Source: Crithidia fasciculata (taxonomy: Eukaryota; Euglenozoa; Kinetoplastea; Trypanosomatida; Trypanosomatidae). From it: a stretch of 64,000 nucleotides of DNA. This document shows, in pieces, positions 19,259-29,547 of this stretch (positions within the stretch are counted from its first letter, which is position 1; each line of letters begins with the position of its first letter). The position numbers were made by a program, and so were the translations under genes. The stretch covers positions 496,001 to 560,000 of the forward strand of contig CM003416.1 in NCBI GenBank assembly GCA_000331325.2, given 5' to 3'. Under the pieces are notes generated by a model that was not told the origin of the DNA, made no database searches, and was given only the letters and a program-made list of their open reading frames with translations.

Positions 19259-21250
19259 ATGGACGCGGCGGCAGCACAGCAGCTTCGTGCGGTGCGGGCG
19301 GAGCAGGCTGCCGCACGTGCGTCTGTGGCCACCCACATCGGTGTACTTGCACACGCCAGAGAGGCGCTGCACACCGCACAGCAGGAGGAGGCGGCGCTGA
19401 CGGAGCGGCTACACGCGGCATCACGACGTACGCAACAACTTTCTCACCTTCACGAGGCAGCTGAGGAGAAGCTGCGCGATGCGGCGGAGCAGCTGGCCGA
19501 GACGCAGGCGCTGTGCCACCACCTGGAGAGCCAGCTAGCCGCGTACGTGAGGTGTCAGCGGGCGGCGGTGGTGCTGCCAGCGCCGGTGTCGTCTCTCGCG
19601 GGCCCGCTCTGTTGGCTGGATCAGTATAGCCTTCTGCACGCACCGTCTGGACTCGTTGTTAGCTTCGACGGCGTTGTGGCTCAGGGTGACGAGGGAGAAG
19701 AGAGTGAAGAAGGTGCCTGTGCCGGTGTGGATGTGACGCTCACCTCGCTGCTCAACGGTGTAGCACATGATTTGTTGCAAGGCTTTCCTTGCACGCTGCT
19801 GCATACCACCAGTGAAGATGGCACTGAAAGGGAGAAGAAGAACAGCAACAGCAGCAGCAGTGATAGTGGTACCGCTCTCTCGCTTTCATCGCCCTCGTCG
19901 TCGATGTCCGCTCACCAGCTGTGTCGGCGTGTGTTGCAACGTGTGCTGGATGAGGCGGGACGGTGCGGCACCCAAGCCCTCGCTGTCTCCTTCGCCGTGG
20001 GACGGGTAGCGGCCGCGCCGTCTCATGCTTCTTCTGTTGTCGGCATCACCACCACCACTACCACCATTACCTCCACCTCCACGAGCAGCGCAGCTGCATC
20101 GCCTCTCGAGGATGTGCTCGGCTCTGTTCTTGCGCAGTATCGCAACGCCGCACTTCTTGAGGATATTGTACCGGTGCTGATGGACGCCGCTGGATGTGAA
20201 GGTGATGCAGCGGCAGTCTCTAATAATAATGAGCACGATCAGCAAGGGGAGAGCACCGCGGCATCACCCTTCACTCCCATCCACGCACACGCTCTTCACA
20301 CCAAGGTGCCACAGCATGCGCCTCGCTCGACAGTGACAACGATGCTGACCGGCGTGCCGGTGCGCTCGCTGGACGAGTTGGACCTTTGGCTGGCCAGATC
20401 ACAGCTCGTCATGAGCGAAGGAGAAGAGAAGACGCTCGTCGATGCAAAGGAGGCAACGACTTTCACATCTGAATTCCGCCACGACTGTGCGTCTGCGTCT
20501 TCGCGTGCCGTGGTGGTTGTGCTGCTCGGCGTGGTCTCGCAGGATGCGGCGGGTACTATCCACAAGGCCCTCCTTCGGCTTATGCACGACAACGCGTTCC
20601 ATCCGCACCGCAGTGCAGCCACGACTTGTCGTTCATCGTCGCTCACGTCGCCTCAACAACATCGCACATCGTCGCTCCTCTACGAAGTGATGCGTGCTGC
20701 AGTGATGGCGGTGGCGCTGCAGTCAGTGCGGGATGACAACAACAACTCGACGTGTGACACTGCTGTGTCTGGCACACGTCTCTTACCTTCATCAGAGCCG
20801 GAGAAGCGGTGTTCTCTTCGTGCCGGCGAGAAGCTAGAGGCTCTCACGCGGCAGCTCCTTGCAGAGCCACACATGGGCATATCCGCAGCCGCCACACGGC
20901 ACGCCGTGGAGTCGGCGTTCCGCAACTGCCCCGCAGAGTTGGCGCGACAGCGGCGCACGCGTGAGGAGTGGGCTCTATGGGCTGCATTGCTCCGTCCTGT
21001 ATTCGGAGGAAACAGCAAAGCACTGTGGTTGCACACCCTGTCTGCTGCGTCCGGGAGAGTTGGTGCGGATGAGACAGCAGCAGCAGCGGTAGCGGCTCCA
21101 TGTCGTCCTGATAGCGGTGCCATGGCGTCGCCATTCTTATTAGAGTCTGCGCTGACGCTATGTGCGCTCTTCTGCCGTTTAGTCCGCCACGACGCGGTAG
21201 CTTGGGCGGTGCCGGCTGACCTCGACCGCCTGCTTCGGCACCCACATTAG
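19259..21250 (+). CDS. coiled-coil protein, possible degenerate kinesin-like fold
   Basis: A 663-residue protein of no family I recognise with certainty. The frame extends upstream only from a GTG, so the ATG at 19259 is taken. Residues 1-100 are Ala/Glu/Gln/Leu-rich and helical, a probable coiled coil. Beyond it, F136-D-G-V-V-A-Q, then a helix, then G175-F-P-C-T-L-L ending in SEDGT recalls the kinesin series FD-VF-Q, GYN-T-IFAYG and P-loop, but with no GKT. A later LTGVPVRSLDELDLWLARSQ recalls the 'V-GL...v-s-ee...l-g...R' stretch. Ser/Thr/Asn-rich inserts interrupt the domain. The order coiled coil then motor would be kinesin-14-like. This is a weak inference from spacing. Confidence 0.92.
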   Translation: MDAAAAQQLRAVRAEQAAARASVATHIGVLAHAREALHTAQQEEAALTERLHAASRRTQQLSHLHEAAEEKLRDAAEQLAETQALCHHLESQLAAYVRCQRAAVVLPAPVSSLAGPLCWLDQYSLLHAPSGLVVSFDGVVAQGDEGEESEEGACAGVDVTLTSLLNGVAHDLLQGFPCTLLHTTSEDGTEREKKNSNSSSSDSGTALSLSSPSSSMSAHQLCRRVLQRVLDEAGRCGTQALAVSFAVGRVAAAPSHASSVVGITTTTTTITSTSTSSAAASPLEDVLGSVLAQYRNAALLEDIVPVLMDAAGCEGDAAAVSNNNEHDQQGESTAASPFTPIHAHALHTKVPQHAPRSTVTTMLTGVPVRSLDELDLWLARSQLVMSEGEEKTLVDAKEATTFTSEFRHDCASASSRAVVVVLLGVVSQDAAGTIHKALLRLMHDNAFHPHRSAATTCRSSSLTSPQQHRTSSLLYEVMRAAVMAVALQSVRDDNNNSTCDTAVSGTRLLPSSEPEKRCSLRAGEKLEALTRQLLAEPHMGISAAATRHAVESAFRNCPAELARQRRTREEWALWAALLRPVFGGNSKALWLHTLSAASGRVGADETAAAAVAAPCRPDSGAMASPFLLESALTLCALFCRLVRHDAVAWAVPADLDRLLRHPH

Positions 21251-22246
21251 GTGAAAGAAGACGGAGCCGTGCTTTCGATGACGCTCGGAACCCCTTCGCC
21301 AACCTCCTCCACATGCGGCAAGCAGAACTAGATTAGAGGCATGACGAAATAGACGCACGCGCATCATTTTTTTCTTTTTCTTTTCTTCTTACGTCTCTGC
21401 TTGTTAGATTTACAGTTGCATAGATGCACATCTTGCTGGAACCTCTTTGTGGGGCCACGAGCACAACCACTAATGTGAAAGACGAAGACGCAAACAGACA
21501 CGATAGATAACAAAGGATCCAGGTAGACCAGAAAAAAATTCAGATGTTTATGCAGTTGCGGCTGACAAAAGTTGAGGCCTTTTTTATGGGGACTTTGTTG
21601 CAAGCAATTTGCTGTTTACCCTGATTTCTTAATCTCTCTCTCTTCTCTATGCCCATTCTTCGTTCTTGCCTTCCTGCCGCTGCCCACGTGCCTAGCGACC
21701 ATAGACGAGAACAAATCTCCCTTCTGCATTCTCGTTGTTCTGAAAAAAAAAACTTTTTGGTGCGCCGTCGTCAATATCGCTCACTGGCATTCTCTCACTG
21801 TCTATTTCGCATACTTTTATCAAGGGGAAAAAAGCGTTGGCGCTTAGGTGCTGCTCTGCTAACAAGGAAAGAAGAACGAATTCTCTGCAAGGCGTTATCT
21901 GCCACTTTCTCCTACGCGGTGTCTCACCCTCACGCACGGGGCTGAGGTTGGCGCTTTTATTCGCCACTTGAAAGACGCAACAAAAGAGGAAAAAAGAACA
22001 GAAGCACTAGAGAGTCTGCACCCAGACACTGAGAGATAAAGCGTGAAGGAGCCATCAGACAAAGAAATTCACTGCAACTTTTTTTTTTTCTAGTATCGTT
22101 ACCGCCACGGGTGGACGTGAGCCGCCCGCTCGTGAGCACACCGCCGCAGCTGATCGTTAGTGCGCATCTGGTGCTCTCTGCGCGCCTCTCTTCCCCTTGT
22201 ATCTCTTTCTCTCTCTCTTACCTTCTCTCTGTGTGTGCGTTGTCCG
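21251..22246. other. intergenic/UTR sequence
   Basis: 996 bp with no convincing gene. The final 170 bp is probably the leader of the next gene; it holds CT-rich stretches and no ATG. Confidence 0.7.
22079..22093 (+). promoter_or_regulatory. spliced-leader acceptor (predicted)
   Basis: A T-run ending in CTAG (AG at 22092-22093). The leader of about 153 nt has no ATG before 22247. Confidence 0.5.
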
Positions 22247-25200
22247 ATGAGTCATGGCAGGCGCATGCTGGAGGCGCAGGCGCAGAAGGGACGCTCCTCC
22301 GCCACACAAGACGACGGCCGCGTCGACGACGGACACCTCCGCAACGGCCAACGTGCACTCCGCGACGACGGCACACCGGTGCGGTCCACACGCGGCAGCG
22401 CGCGTCGCAGCGGCGGTAACGGCGATGACGTTGAGGGAGAGAGCGTTGGTCGCACCCCGACGACGGCAACAGCGGCGGCTATGAACCGCATGCCGGAAAG
22501 CGTGCTGCAGACGTCCCCGTCTCCACGAGTGAGTGTGCAGCTGGGCCGAGAGGGGTGGAATAAAGGACGGCACCGGCAGCGCGAGTCGACAAGCGTGTCC
22601 TCTGCGCAGGCCATAGGCGGCCGCGTTAGTCGCGATGGCTCGCAGCGTCGTCAGCAGTCTTCTCTTGGTGCTTCTGGCGGTGGTGGAGGCGGTGCTGCGC
22701 GGCGCATCGACGCGAACGTCATCACAGACTCCTCCGCTTCATCGTCGGACGAGGACGCCCCACCGCAACCCCGCATTGCCGAAAAGACAGCGGTAGACGC
22801 ATCACACTATCATCACCACCGCCTGCAGCTGTCTCTTGAGAAGAGGGACAACAGCAGAGAGGACGAGCAGAGCGAAGAGAGGGAGGGACTGAAACCAGAG
22901 AAGGGCACGCACAGCCTCTCTGCCTCCCGAGGCGGAGCCATTCGGTATCCCGCCGCTCGTGTGCAGCCCAATCTGGCACCCGCGAAGCCAGAAGCATTAC
23001 CGCCGCCCTCTGTGAAGTCGACCGTGGCGGAGGCGGAAGAGGTCGCTGCCACCTCCTCTCCTTCTTCAGCGTCTTTAACACAGGACGAGGCGTCTCAGGG
23101 GATGAGTACGGCGGAGGCGGTGCGTAGCCGCAGCGGCAGCCGCTCACCACCACCCGTGACACGCACTGCAGCGACCCGCGCGCGTGCCGTGGCGGCGCCG
23201 CCACCGCGACCCGTCACCGCCGCTCTCCGTCCCCCAATTGCTCCACCTTCAGCTGCGGAGGCACACAACGCGCCAGCGCAGCGTCCGGCACCGTTACTGC
23301 AGCCCACGGCGTGTCTGGCAACACCACCCGGCACAGCATCCATGGTTGCCAGTGCTGCACAGGCTGTGACTGCGGCGCCAGCGGCACAGCGCGCATCTCC
23401 GTCTGTGTTGGCCATGTCACCTGCCTCTCCCCCGTTGCGGGCGGGAGTCTCACCACGCATGCTGCCGCGTCACCCAGCTCGCTTTGATGCATCAGCCGCC
23501 GCCGCGGCGGCAGCGAGTGCGAGTGCGAGTGCAAGCAATACAGTCGCTCCCTCGCCGTCCTCCTCGCAGCCGCAAACAATGTTTGCATCGCAGCCCTCTC
23601 CAGATGATCGCATGCAGCAGCAACAGCGGCAGCGGTCTCGTCCGCGCCAGCAGCTCACACCGGAGTCGATGCCCTTTGTTGCCGCTTCTCAGCAAACAGT
23701 GTCAGAGAGGCGCACAGCGTCTTCTTCCACGCGGGATAATACACAGGAAGTGGGGGAAGTGCAGGAGAAGACTTCCGCTTCCCCTCCGGCCATCCCCTCG
23801 CCCCCTATACAGCCAGGCGAGGAGGGCTGCCCTTCCATTCCCCCTTCCCCCTTACCACCCACCCACACTCATGCAGAGACGCTGCTGCCGCCGCCGCTCT
23901 CCCCGCCCACCTTTTCCGCTGGCGGCTCCCACAGCCTCCCGCCCCCTGCGATGTCGATGCCACTGCTTCCTCCTGCACAGCCCACACCACAGCCGTCTGT
24001 GCCGTTCACCAGCACCGCTGCTGCTACTGCCCCTGCTGCTACTGCTACTGCTGTCAGCAGTCACTACCCCTTCATGCGCGACTTTAGCGGCTTCCACAAT
24101 GCCGGCAACGACTGCTACGGCTGCAGTGCGCTGACGATGCTGCTGCGCAGTTCTCTCTTCCGTCGCGCGCTGCTGACGTCACCGATTGCGGCGGCGCTGC
24201 GTCGCTACGAGGCGCTGCAGTCCCGTCGACCAGAGCGACGGGTGGTGTGGCGCAGCGGGTACGTGCCAGCGCCGTCTGCTGCGGAGTCTGCGAAGGCGCA
24301 GAAACGCAGACGTGCCACAGAGGAGGAGGAAGAAGAGGGGACGGTGGCGGAGGTGTGTGGCTTACTGGTCCCGTCTGCTTCGAACTCTCAGGGCGATGCG
24401 CAGAGGAGTGACGACCGGAAGGCGCTGCTGTCGCCACCAGAGCAGCAGCAGCAGCGACAGCAGCAGGCGAACTGCTTTGCTTTCTCTCCTTCCCGCGCGG
24501 TGCAAGCCACTCTCGACTTCATCGACACCGTCACCATAGAGGAGCTCGAGGAGATCCTTGCTGTGGAGTACGACAGGGACCGCCCGGCCCCCACGTTGCA
24601 CGCTGCGCTGGCGTCGCTTGTGCGGTCAGAGCGGGTGCGTGAGCACCTGACGATGATGCTGAACGCTCCCTCCACCTCCCCAGCAGAGCGGCGGCGTCTG
24701 TTGCGGGAGCGAGTCTACCACGACAACGACCGCAGTTTTGATGGACAGACGTACACCGCGGGCATCCGCCTCAACGCCGTCGCCGCCCTCTTCGATGGCG
24801 AGTTTTTTCTCGGGGAGCAGGAGGACGCACACGAGCTCTTCGTCGCGCTGATGGCGAAGCTGGAGGCGGAGGCGGTGGACTTCCAGAAACGGTGTGCCGC
24901 CGTCGTGGCGGAGCGGACAGGAGACTCCGTGGCATGCGCAACGGACGACACGCCACCTGCTGCGCTGAAGGATGGGTCGTCGTCGTCTCTCTGCATCGTT
25001 GGCGCCACATCCGCACCGTCTTCGCCGATATCGACCGCGATGGCGGATGTGTGGGTGAATGCCTTGGTGCAGACACGCCTGCTGAACATCATCCGCTGCC
25101 GCAGCCCCGGCTGCCACCACGAGATTGTCACGGACGAGATCTGCGTGAACCTCTCGCTCCACATACCTGATGAGGATGAGTCAGAGGGCGAAGATGGAGA

Positions 25201-26374
25201 GGAGACAAACATGGCAGCTCCAACGGTAACAGTAGGAGAAGAGAAAGAGGAAGAAGAAGAAGCTCGTACGCCTCCACCTCCCTCCTCGACAGCCTACTTC
25301 CCCATGGTCTTCTCCCAGGCTTCTGCTGAGAAAAAGGCAGCACCTGCGCTATCACCATCACCACCACCACCACCGCCGCCGAGTGTATCCAGCCTTCTCC
25401 AACACTCCATGGCCTTCGAGCCCCTCAGCGACTACCGCTGTGATGCCTGCGGAGCCAAGTCTGCCCAGTACCAGGGCGGCTGCCTCTACACTCGACCGCC
25501 GCCCATACTCGTGCTGCAGCTGAAGCGCTTCTCCACGGAGTTCGTGAAGGGCAGTCTGTTCATTCGCAAGAATGGGCGGCCGGTGGCGGTGGAGGATACT
25601 CTGGTGGTGTTTGCGTTGCCGAGCACAGAGGAGCTGCAACAGCAGCAGGAGGAGGGACAGCCGCTGCGGTCAGTCGGAGCGATGCCGACATACACACAAC
25701 CTACCGCCGCCGCCGCGCAGGAGCGACGATTCTTTTATGATGCGTCGAACAAGTGCTTTACCTGCGTTGCTCAATTCTGCGACGCAGCACCCGCACCTGT
25801 TGTGGTGTCCGCGAGCCATCCGCCTGGAGAGGCAGAAGCATCAGCACAACAAGATGACGATGAGAATGAAAATGGAGGAGCGCGCACTTGCCACGGCGCT
25901 GGTGCACGCGATTCAGATCCGCCGGTGGTGTGGGTGGCGGCAATTCGGAGTGTGTATCGCCTGCAGAGTTGTGTGCTGCATCTTGGCCAAAGCCTGCACT
26001 ACGGTCACTACGTGGCGGACTTCGCGGTGGAGGAGGAGGCGGTGCCAACTTCGAGTTCCGACGAGAGCGACAGCGAGAGCAGCAGTGGTGGATCCGATGA
26101 AGAAGAAGACAAACATGCACACAACGGCCAGGGAAGGAAGAGGAAGACAGGAGACGCCTGCTGTGGCCTTTCACGTCTCTCACAGCGGCTGCGGTGGCGA
26201 CGCGCCAACGATGCACGGGTTGAGATTCTGGGCAAGGAGGCTGTTGCGTCGCGTCGTGCCGGTCGCTCCGACATGTACCTGCTGCTTTATGAAAAGGTGG
26301 AGGAAAAGTGGGTGCGGTGCCCGGTGGACGCGGTGCTGCCGAAGCCGGTCTACCCGACGGAGCAGCCGGAGTGA
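22247..26374 (+). CDS. ubiquitin-specific protease (C19 family)
   Basis: A 1375-residue cysteine protease that would remove ubiquitin from proteins. The Cys box is at about 614-626: N618-A-G-N-D-C623-Y-G-C-S, where most relatives have GNTCYMNS. C623 is the nucleophile and N618 sits at the -5 oxyanion position. The His box is at about 1242-1256, LHYGH1254-Y, followed by the YLLLYEK strand near the end. Between them are two Cys pairs (CRSPGC and CDAC), fitting the USP zinc ribbon, and the RPPPILVLQLKRF strand that typifies the family. Residues 1-600 are low complexity. The domain is widened by Glu/Ser-rich inserts. The open frame continues upstream but has no ATG, so 22247 is chosen. Confidence 0.96.
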   Translation: MSHGRRMLEAQAQKGRSSATQDDGRVDDGHLRNGQRALRDDGTPVRSTRGSARRSGGNGDDVEGESVGRTPTTATAAAMNRMPESVLQTSPSPRVSVQLGREGWNKGRHRQRESTSVSSAQAIGGRVSRDGSQRRQQSSLGASGGGGGGAARRIDANVITDSSASSSDEDAPPQPRIAEKTAVDASHYHHHRLQLSLEKRDNSREDEQSEEREGLKPEKGTHSLSASRGGAIRYPAARVQPNLAPAKPEALPPPSVKSTVAEAEEVAATSSPSSASLTQDEASQGMSTAEAVRSRSGSRSPPPVTRTAATRARAVAAPPPRPVTAALRPPIAPPSAAEAHNAPAQRPAPLLQPTACLATPPGTASMVASAAQAVTAAPAAQRASPSVLAMSPASPPLRAGVSPRMLPRHPARFDASAAAAAAASASASASNTVAPSPSSSQPQTMFASQPSPDDRMQQQQRQRSRPRQQLTPESMPFVAASQQTVSERRTASSSTRDNTQEVGEVQEKTSASPPAIPSPPIQPGEEGCPSIPPSPLPPTHTHAETLLPPPLSPPTFSAGGSHSLPPPAMSMPLLPPAQPTPQPSVPFTSTAAATAPAATATAVSSHYPFMRDFSGFHNAGNDCYGCSALTMLLRSSLFRRALLTSPIAAALRRYEALQSRRPERRVVWRSGYVPAPSAAESAKAQKRRRATEEEEEEGTVAEVCGLLVPSASNSQGDAQRSDDRKALLSPPEQQQQRQQQANCFAFSPSRAVQATLDFIDTVTIEELEEILAVEYDRDRPAPTLHAALASLVRSERVREHLTMMLNAPSTSPAERRRLLRERVYHDNDRSFDGQTYTAGIRLNAVAALFDGEFFLGEQEDAHELFVALMAKLEAEAVDFQKRCAAVVAERTGDSVACATDDTPPAALKDGSSSSLCIVGATSAPSSPISTAMADVWVNALVQTRLLNIIRCRSPGCHHEIVTDEICVNLSLHIPDEDESEGEDGEETNMAAPTVTVGEEKEEEEEARTPPPPSSTAYFPMVFSQASAEKKAAPALSPSPPPPPPPSVSSLLQHSMAFEPLSDYRCDACGAKSAQYQGGCLYTRPPPILVLQLKRFSTEFVKGSLFIRKNGRPVAVEDTLVVFALPSTEELQQQQEEGQPLRSVGAMPTYTQPTAAAAQERRFFYDASNKCFTCVAQFCDAAPAPVVVSASHPPGEAEASAQQDDDENENGGARTCHGAGARDSDPPVVWVAAIRSVYRLQSCVLHLGQSLHYGHYVADFAVEEEAVPTSSSDESDSESSSGGSDEEEDKHAHNGQGRKRKTGDACCGLSRLSQRLRWRRANDARVEILGKEAVASRRAGRSDMYLLLYEKVEEKWVRCPVDAVLPKPVYPTEQPE

Positions 26375-27361
26375 GAGCTCTGCTTGTATTTGTTTGTGTT
26401 TATGTTTGTGTGCATGTGTTCGGCTACTTCTGTTCTCTGATCGCCAGTGACTAGAGTACAGGAGGAAACAGAAGAAGAGTACAATTGCCTGAACTTCTAC
26501 GAGATGCCTTCGTTGGCGTCCCTCTCATTGTTGAACAACCAGCACCAGAAATAGACAGGAGAAGCAAGGAAGAAGGAGTGGCGTGTGTCTTGAGGCGGGA
26601 AGGGTGACTAAAGCTCGCTTTCACCAGTCTCGCAAGCGCCAACGGATGCGCGACTGGCGCGTTCTAGTGATCAACGGCAGAGAAATACTCGAAGGGTTGT
26701 GAGGGAAAGCAAAAATAATTTTCTCTCTTTTCTATGTATTTCCACGTACTTTGCAGGAGAGAGGGAGAGCGCGGCGCTGGCTGTTGTGTCCCAATGCATT
26801 GGCGACTCCCCTCTCTTCGCCTGCGCCGGCACATTATTTCGGTTGTGTGATTTTCTTTTGTTTTATGGGTGTTCAACGAACGCCGCTTCGCATGACCCTC
26901 GTCCGCTTCTTTTTACATCTTTCCCTCTCCTTTGTGCGCTCTTTGTTTCTCTCTCTCTTTGCACCACTCGAACAAGACGCGTCAGCCCACTCCACGGCGA
27001 AACGATACTTTCGGTCTCATCATACACACAGAAACATCTTGCTGCTGTCAGATCATCTATACACTCCCTCTCCCTCCACGTGAGCAATATACATTTTCTT
27101 CTGTTCTATTTGTTGCTGGATTCATCACCAAGGTACGCTACCATACGACGTGCCCACTACCGCGACCGTCCTCTTCTCTCCAGCAATTTAACCTTTTGCC
27201 CATCGGGGCACATTCGCCCAGATACACAAACTGACCAATATACAAGAGTGCGTGGCCGGCCTACTCACATCTGCCTCATCACCGTCCGCTGCTCTAAACA
27301 ACAGCAAAAAAAAAAATTCGTTACAAAGTAATAAAGGAAAAGCAACGAGAACTCTTAACCA
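26375..27361. other. intergenic/UTR sequence
   Basis: 987 bp. It has an AT-rich A-run near the right end (27305-27340), just before the next start, and pyrimidine tracts at 26720-26760 and 26885-26960. No gene seen. Confidence 0.7.
27167..27183 (+). promoter_or_regulatory. spliced-leader acceptor (predicted)
   Basis: The tract GTCCTCTTCTCTCCAG, with AG at 27182-27183. The leader of about 178 nt has no ATG. Other upstream tracts are possible. Confidence 0.4.
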
Positions 27362-28912
27362 ATGCAGACGACTTTTATCGTTGTCGTGCACCTCGTGCTC
27401 ACGGCGGTGGTGCTGGCCTATATGGCAGATGTCGCGATGCCCTTCTATGTGTACCGCAGCGACGGCGTAGCCACCACCGCGTCTTCCACGCCTATTAACT
27501 GGTCGCAGCCACCGCTGCTGCTTGTGACGCGAACTGATCGGTATCAGCAACAACTGGCGCAGCATGTGATTTACAAGGATGCCGCTGCTGCAACGGAGCT
27601 GAACACCGCTGTTGTTCTTCGCAGTTCTCTCTTCCAGCTGATCATGGCCGCCGTCACACTCGTCGTGTTGACGCGTGTGGTGCCGGCGCCGTATGGCCGC
27701 CACACACAGCGGCTGTACTTCCCAGTCACCCTTCCCTCGCGCATCAGCTGGGCCCTGCAGGAGAGCCCAACGCTCTTTAACGTCTTGTACTACGTGCTGT
27801 TCGAGTTTCCTCGAGCAATGGGCCACAGTCCATTTGCCCGTGTCACCGCTGATGCCCACCACCGCCTCTCTGCATCCCACCGCACGACGCAGCGCTCGTT
27901 TGGCTACTGTGGCTCTTACTGGGACTGTGTGTGGACGGCCTGCACGCAGCAGCACCTCGGCCTTCTTCTCTTCATTCTCCACTACGTCCACCGCAGCTGG
28001 ATTTACCCCTTTGCGATCCGCAGCAGCGCGCACCGCGTTCCGCTGGTGGTGACGTGGTCAGCGACGCTGTACTGCACTTTCAATGGGCGGTTGCAGGTGT
28101 TGGCCAGCGCTGCCGCTGCTGCTGCGTCTGCTGCTGCGCCAGAGGCGCAGACGTCCGGCGTGTTGCGGCCGCCCTCCACACGGCTGCTGCGGTGCTTGCT
28201 GCCCGGCCTCGGTGACAGCTCCTTCTCCGTCGCAGTTGCTGCGGTGTTTGCTATGGGCCTGTTGGCCGGCTCCGCTATTTTCTTCTACGGTCAGTGGGTG
28301 AACGCGCAGGCGGACTACCACCTCGTGCGTCTGCGCGACGCGCCGCGGGAGGGACCGAACACGAAGCTCGCTGCGACGCTGGCGCGAAAGGAGAAGGCAG
28401 CAGCCACAACAAAAACAACAGCATCAGCAACCGATGTTGGGGATGGGAAGTCTTCGCCACCCACAGCGAATGGGGGCTATAAGATTCCAGTAGGCGGCTG
28501 GTTCGACTGGGTGAGCTGCCCCAACTTCTTTGGTGAGTTGCTCGAGTGGACGGGCTATGTGTTGGTGGTGGCCGCCACGACAGCGGGGACGGACTGCACC
28601 TCTCTGCGCACTGCCACACATAGTTGGAACAGCAGCGGCAGTGCATCAGCGTCAGCGTACACCAACGCACAAGGAGGCGGCTTCCTCCAGACCCTGCAGG
28701 GATCGATGCTGCGCTACGCGGCGTCCTCGCAGCTCGTGGCGGTGGCGCGTGTTTTTGCAACGCCCTACGCGCTGGCTGCGCTGAGCTTCTCCGTGTACGT
28801 GTGGTGCAACCTGGCCCCGCGAGCTGTCGAGCACCACCGGTGGTACCACAGCACCTTTGGTGTTGCGTACGACGCGCTGAATCGCCGCGCGCTCTTTCCT
28901 GGCATCCTGTAG
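27362..28912 (+). CDS. polyprenol reductase-like (steroid 5-alpha-reductase/SRD5A3 family)
   Basis: A 516-residue multi-pass membrane protein. It starts with a hydrophobic segment (residues 3-24) and has several more. The C-terminal third carries the family signature: IPVGGWFDW then V384-S-C-P-N-F-F-G-E-L, and near the end E-H491-H492-R-W-Y...F followed by NRRALFPGIL, which matches the SRD5A3/DFG10 pattern better than the enoyl-CoA reductase one. An HRSWIYPF motif lies in the middle. In eukaryotes this family acts in the ER and reduces the alpha-isoprene unit in dolichol synthesis (directly or through polyprenal), supporting N-glycosylation. The protein is longer than the 318-residue human enzyme because of an N-terminal extension and an Ala/Thr/Lys-rich insert. 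Steroid reductase activity is less likely. Confidence 0.95.
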   Translation: MQTTFIVVVHLVLTAVVLAYMADVAMPFYVYRSDGVATTASSTPINWSQPPLLLVTRTDRYQQQLAQHVIYKDAAAATELNTAVVLRSSLFQLIMAAVTLVVLTRVVPAPYGRHTQRLYFPVTLPSRISWALQESPTLFNVLYYVLFEFPRAMGHSPFARVTADAHHRLSASHRTTQRSFGYCGSYWDCVWTACTQQHLGLLLFILHYVHRSWIYPFAIRSSAHRVPLVVTWSATLYCTFNGRLQVLASAAAAAASAAAPEAQTSGVLRPPSTRLLRCLLPGLGDSSFSVAVAAVFAMGLLAGSAIFFYGQWVNAQADYHLVRLRDAPREGPNTKLAATLARKEKAAATTKTTASATDVGDGKSSPPTANGGYKIPVGGWFDWVSCPNFFGELLEWTGYVLVVAATTAGTDCTSLRTATHSWNSSGSASASAYTNAQGGGFLQTLQGSMLRYAASSQLVAVARVFATPYALAALSFSVYVWCNLAPRAVEHHRWYHSTFGVAYDALNRRALFPGIL

Positions 28913-29149
28913 CTCCACCACATACACTTTTGTGCTTGTGTGTGCGTGTCTCCCTCGTCTCGCGCTTCTTTCCGATACTCTGGTCTTCTCTTATATACAC
29001 AGTTACCTCTTTTGAAAAAAAAACCAATTTATTCTAAAGCTGTACTTCTTTAGATTCCAGTGGCAGACTCGCTTCTGCTTCACGGTGCTCTCTTTCCGCA
29101 TTTAGCTGTTGTCTATTTGTCATCTCTTTCCTTCTACTTCACGGTACCT

Positions 29150-29225
29150 TTCACCCACTCCCTCCTTCTCTCTCTCTCTTTATCGAAACGCTCGTCTTAT
29201 GGTACGAACAACAACAACAAAACAG
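29150..29225 (+). promoter_or_regulatory. spliced-leader acceptor region (predicted)
   Basis: The CT tract 29150-29182 is followed by AG at 29224-29225. An alternative AG lies at 29284-29285 after a second CT stretch. Either would leave a leader of over 250 nt. Confidence 0.35.
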
Positions 29226-29412
29226 TAGCTTGCCGTGGCGGACTGCTTTACGTGGCTCCTACTTTCGCTCGCTCTCATTACTCAGTGAGCACACACATAC
29301 ACATACACACCCACATCATAGTCTCTGATACACACAACCGCCCATCTAAATACACACACTTAGGCAAGCAGTCTTGTGTACTCGAGTAGAACGAGATACA
29401 GGCCGAGGCCCA

Positions 29413-29439
29413 CATGCTGAAGGGGGTAACGACACAGTA
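29413..29439 (+). promoter_or_regulatory. upstream ORF of 8 codons
   Basis: ATG CTG AAG GGG GTA ACG ACA CAG TAA, 108 nt before the kinesin ATG. It is the only ATG between either acceptor candidate and the main start, so it should be met first by scanning ribosomes. Confidence 0.5.
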
Positions 29440-29547
29440 AAACTCGAAGAACCGGAACAAATAGTTTAGCAGCGTAGAGTGCGAGATCGATTGTATTTTA
29501 CAGTAGAGCAGCAGCTGGGAGAGGCACACACGCAGGTGGTGGCAGCC

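Larger units (their letters stand above)
28913..29547. other. intergenic/leader sequence
   Basis: 635 bp with CT-rich tracts at 29086-29182 and CA repeats at 29288-29312. The right half is probably the kinesin leader and holds an eight-codon uORF, listed separately. Confidence 0.65.

Noticed and set aside
22160-22246. Frame extension upstream of the ubiquitin protease
   Set aside because: It begins with GTG, not ATG, and runs through a CT tract typical of a leader. The extensions at 12840, 19178 and 29479 were rejected for the same reason.
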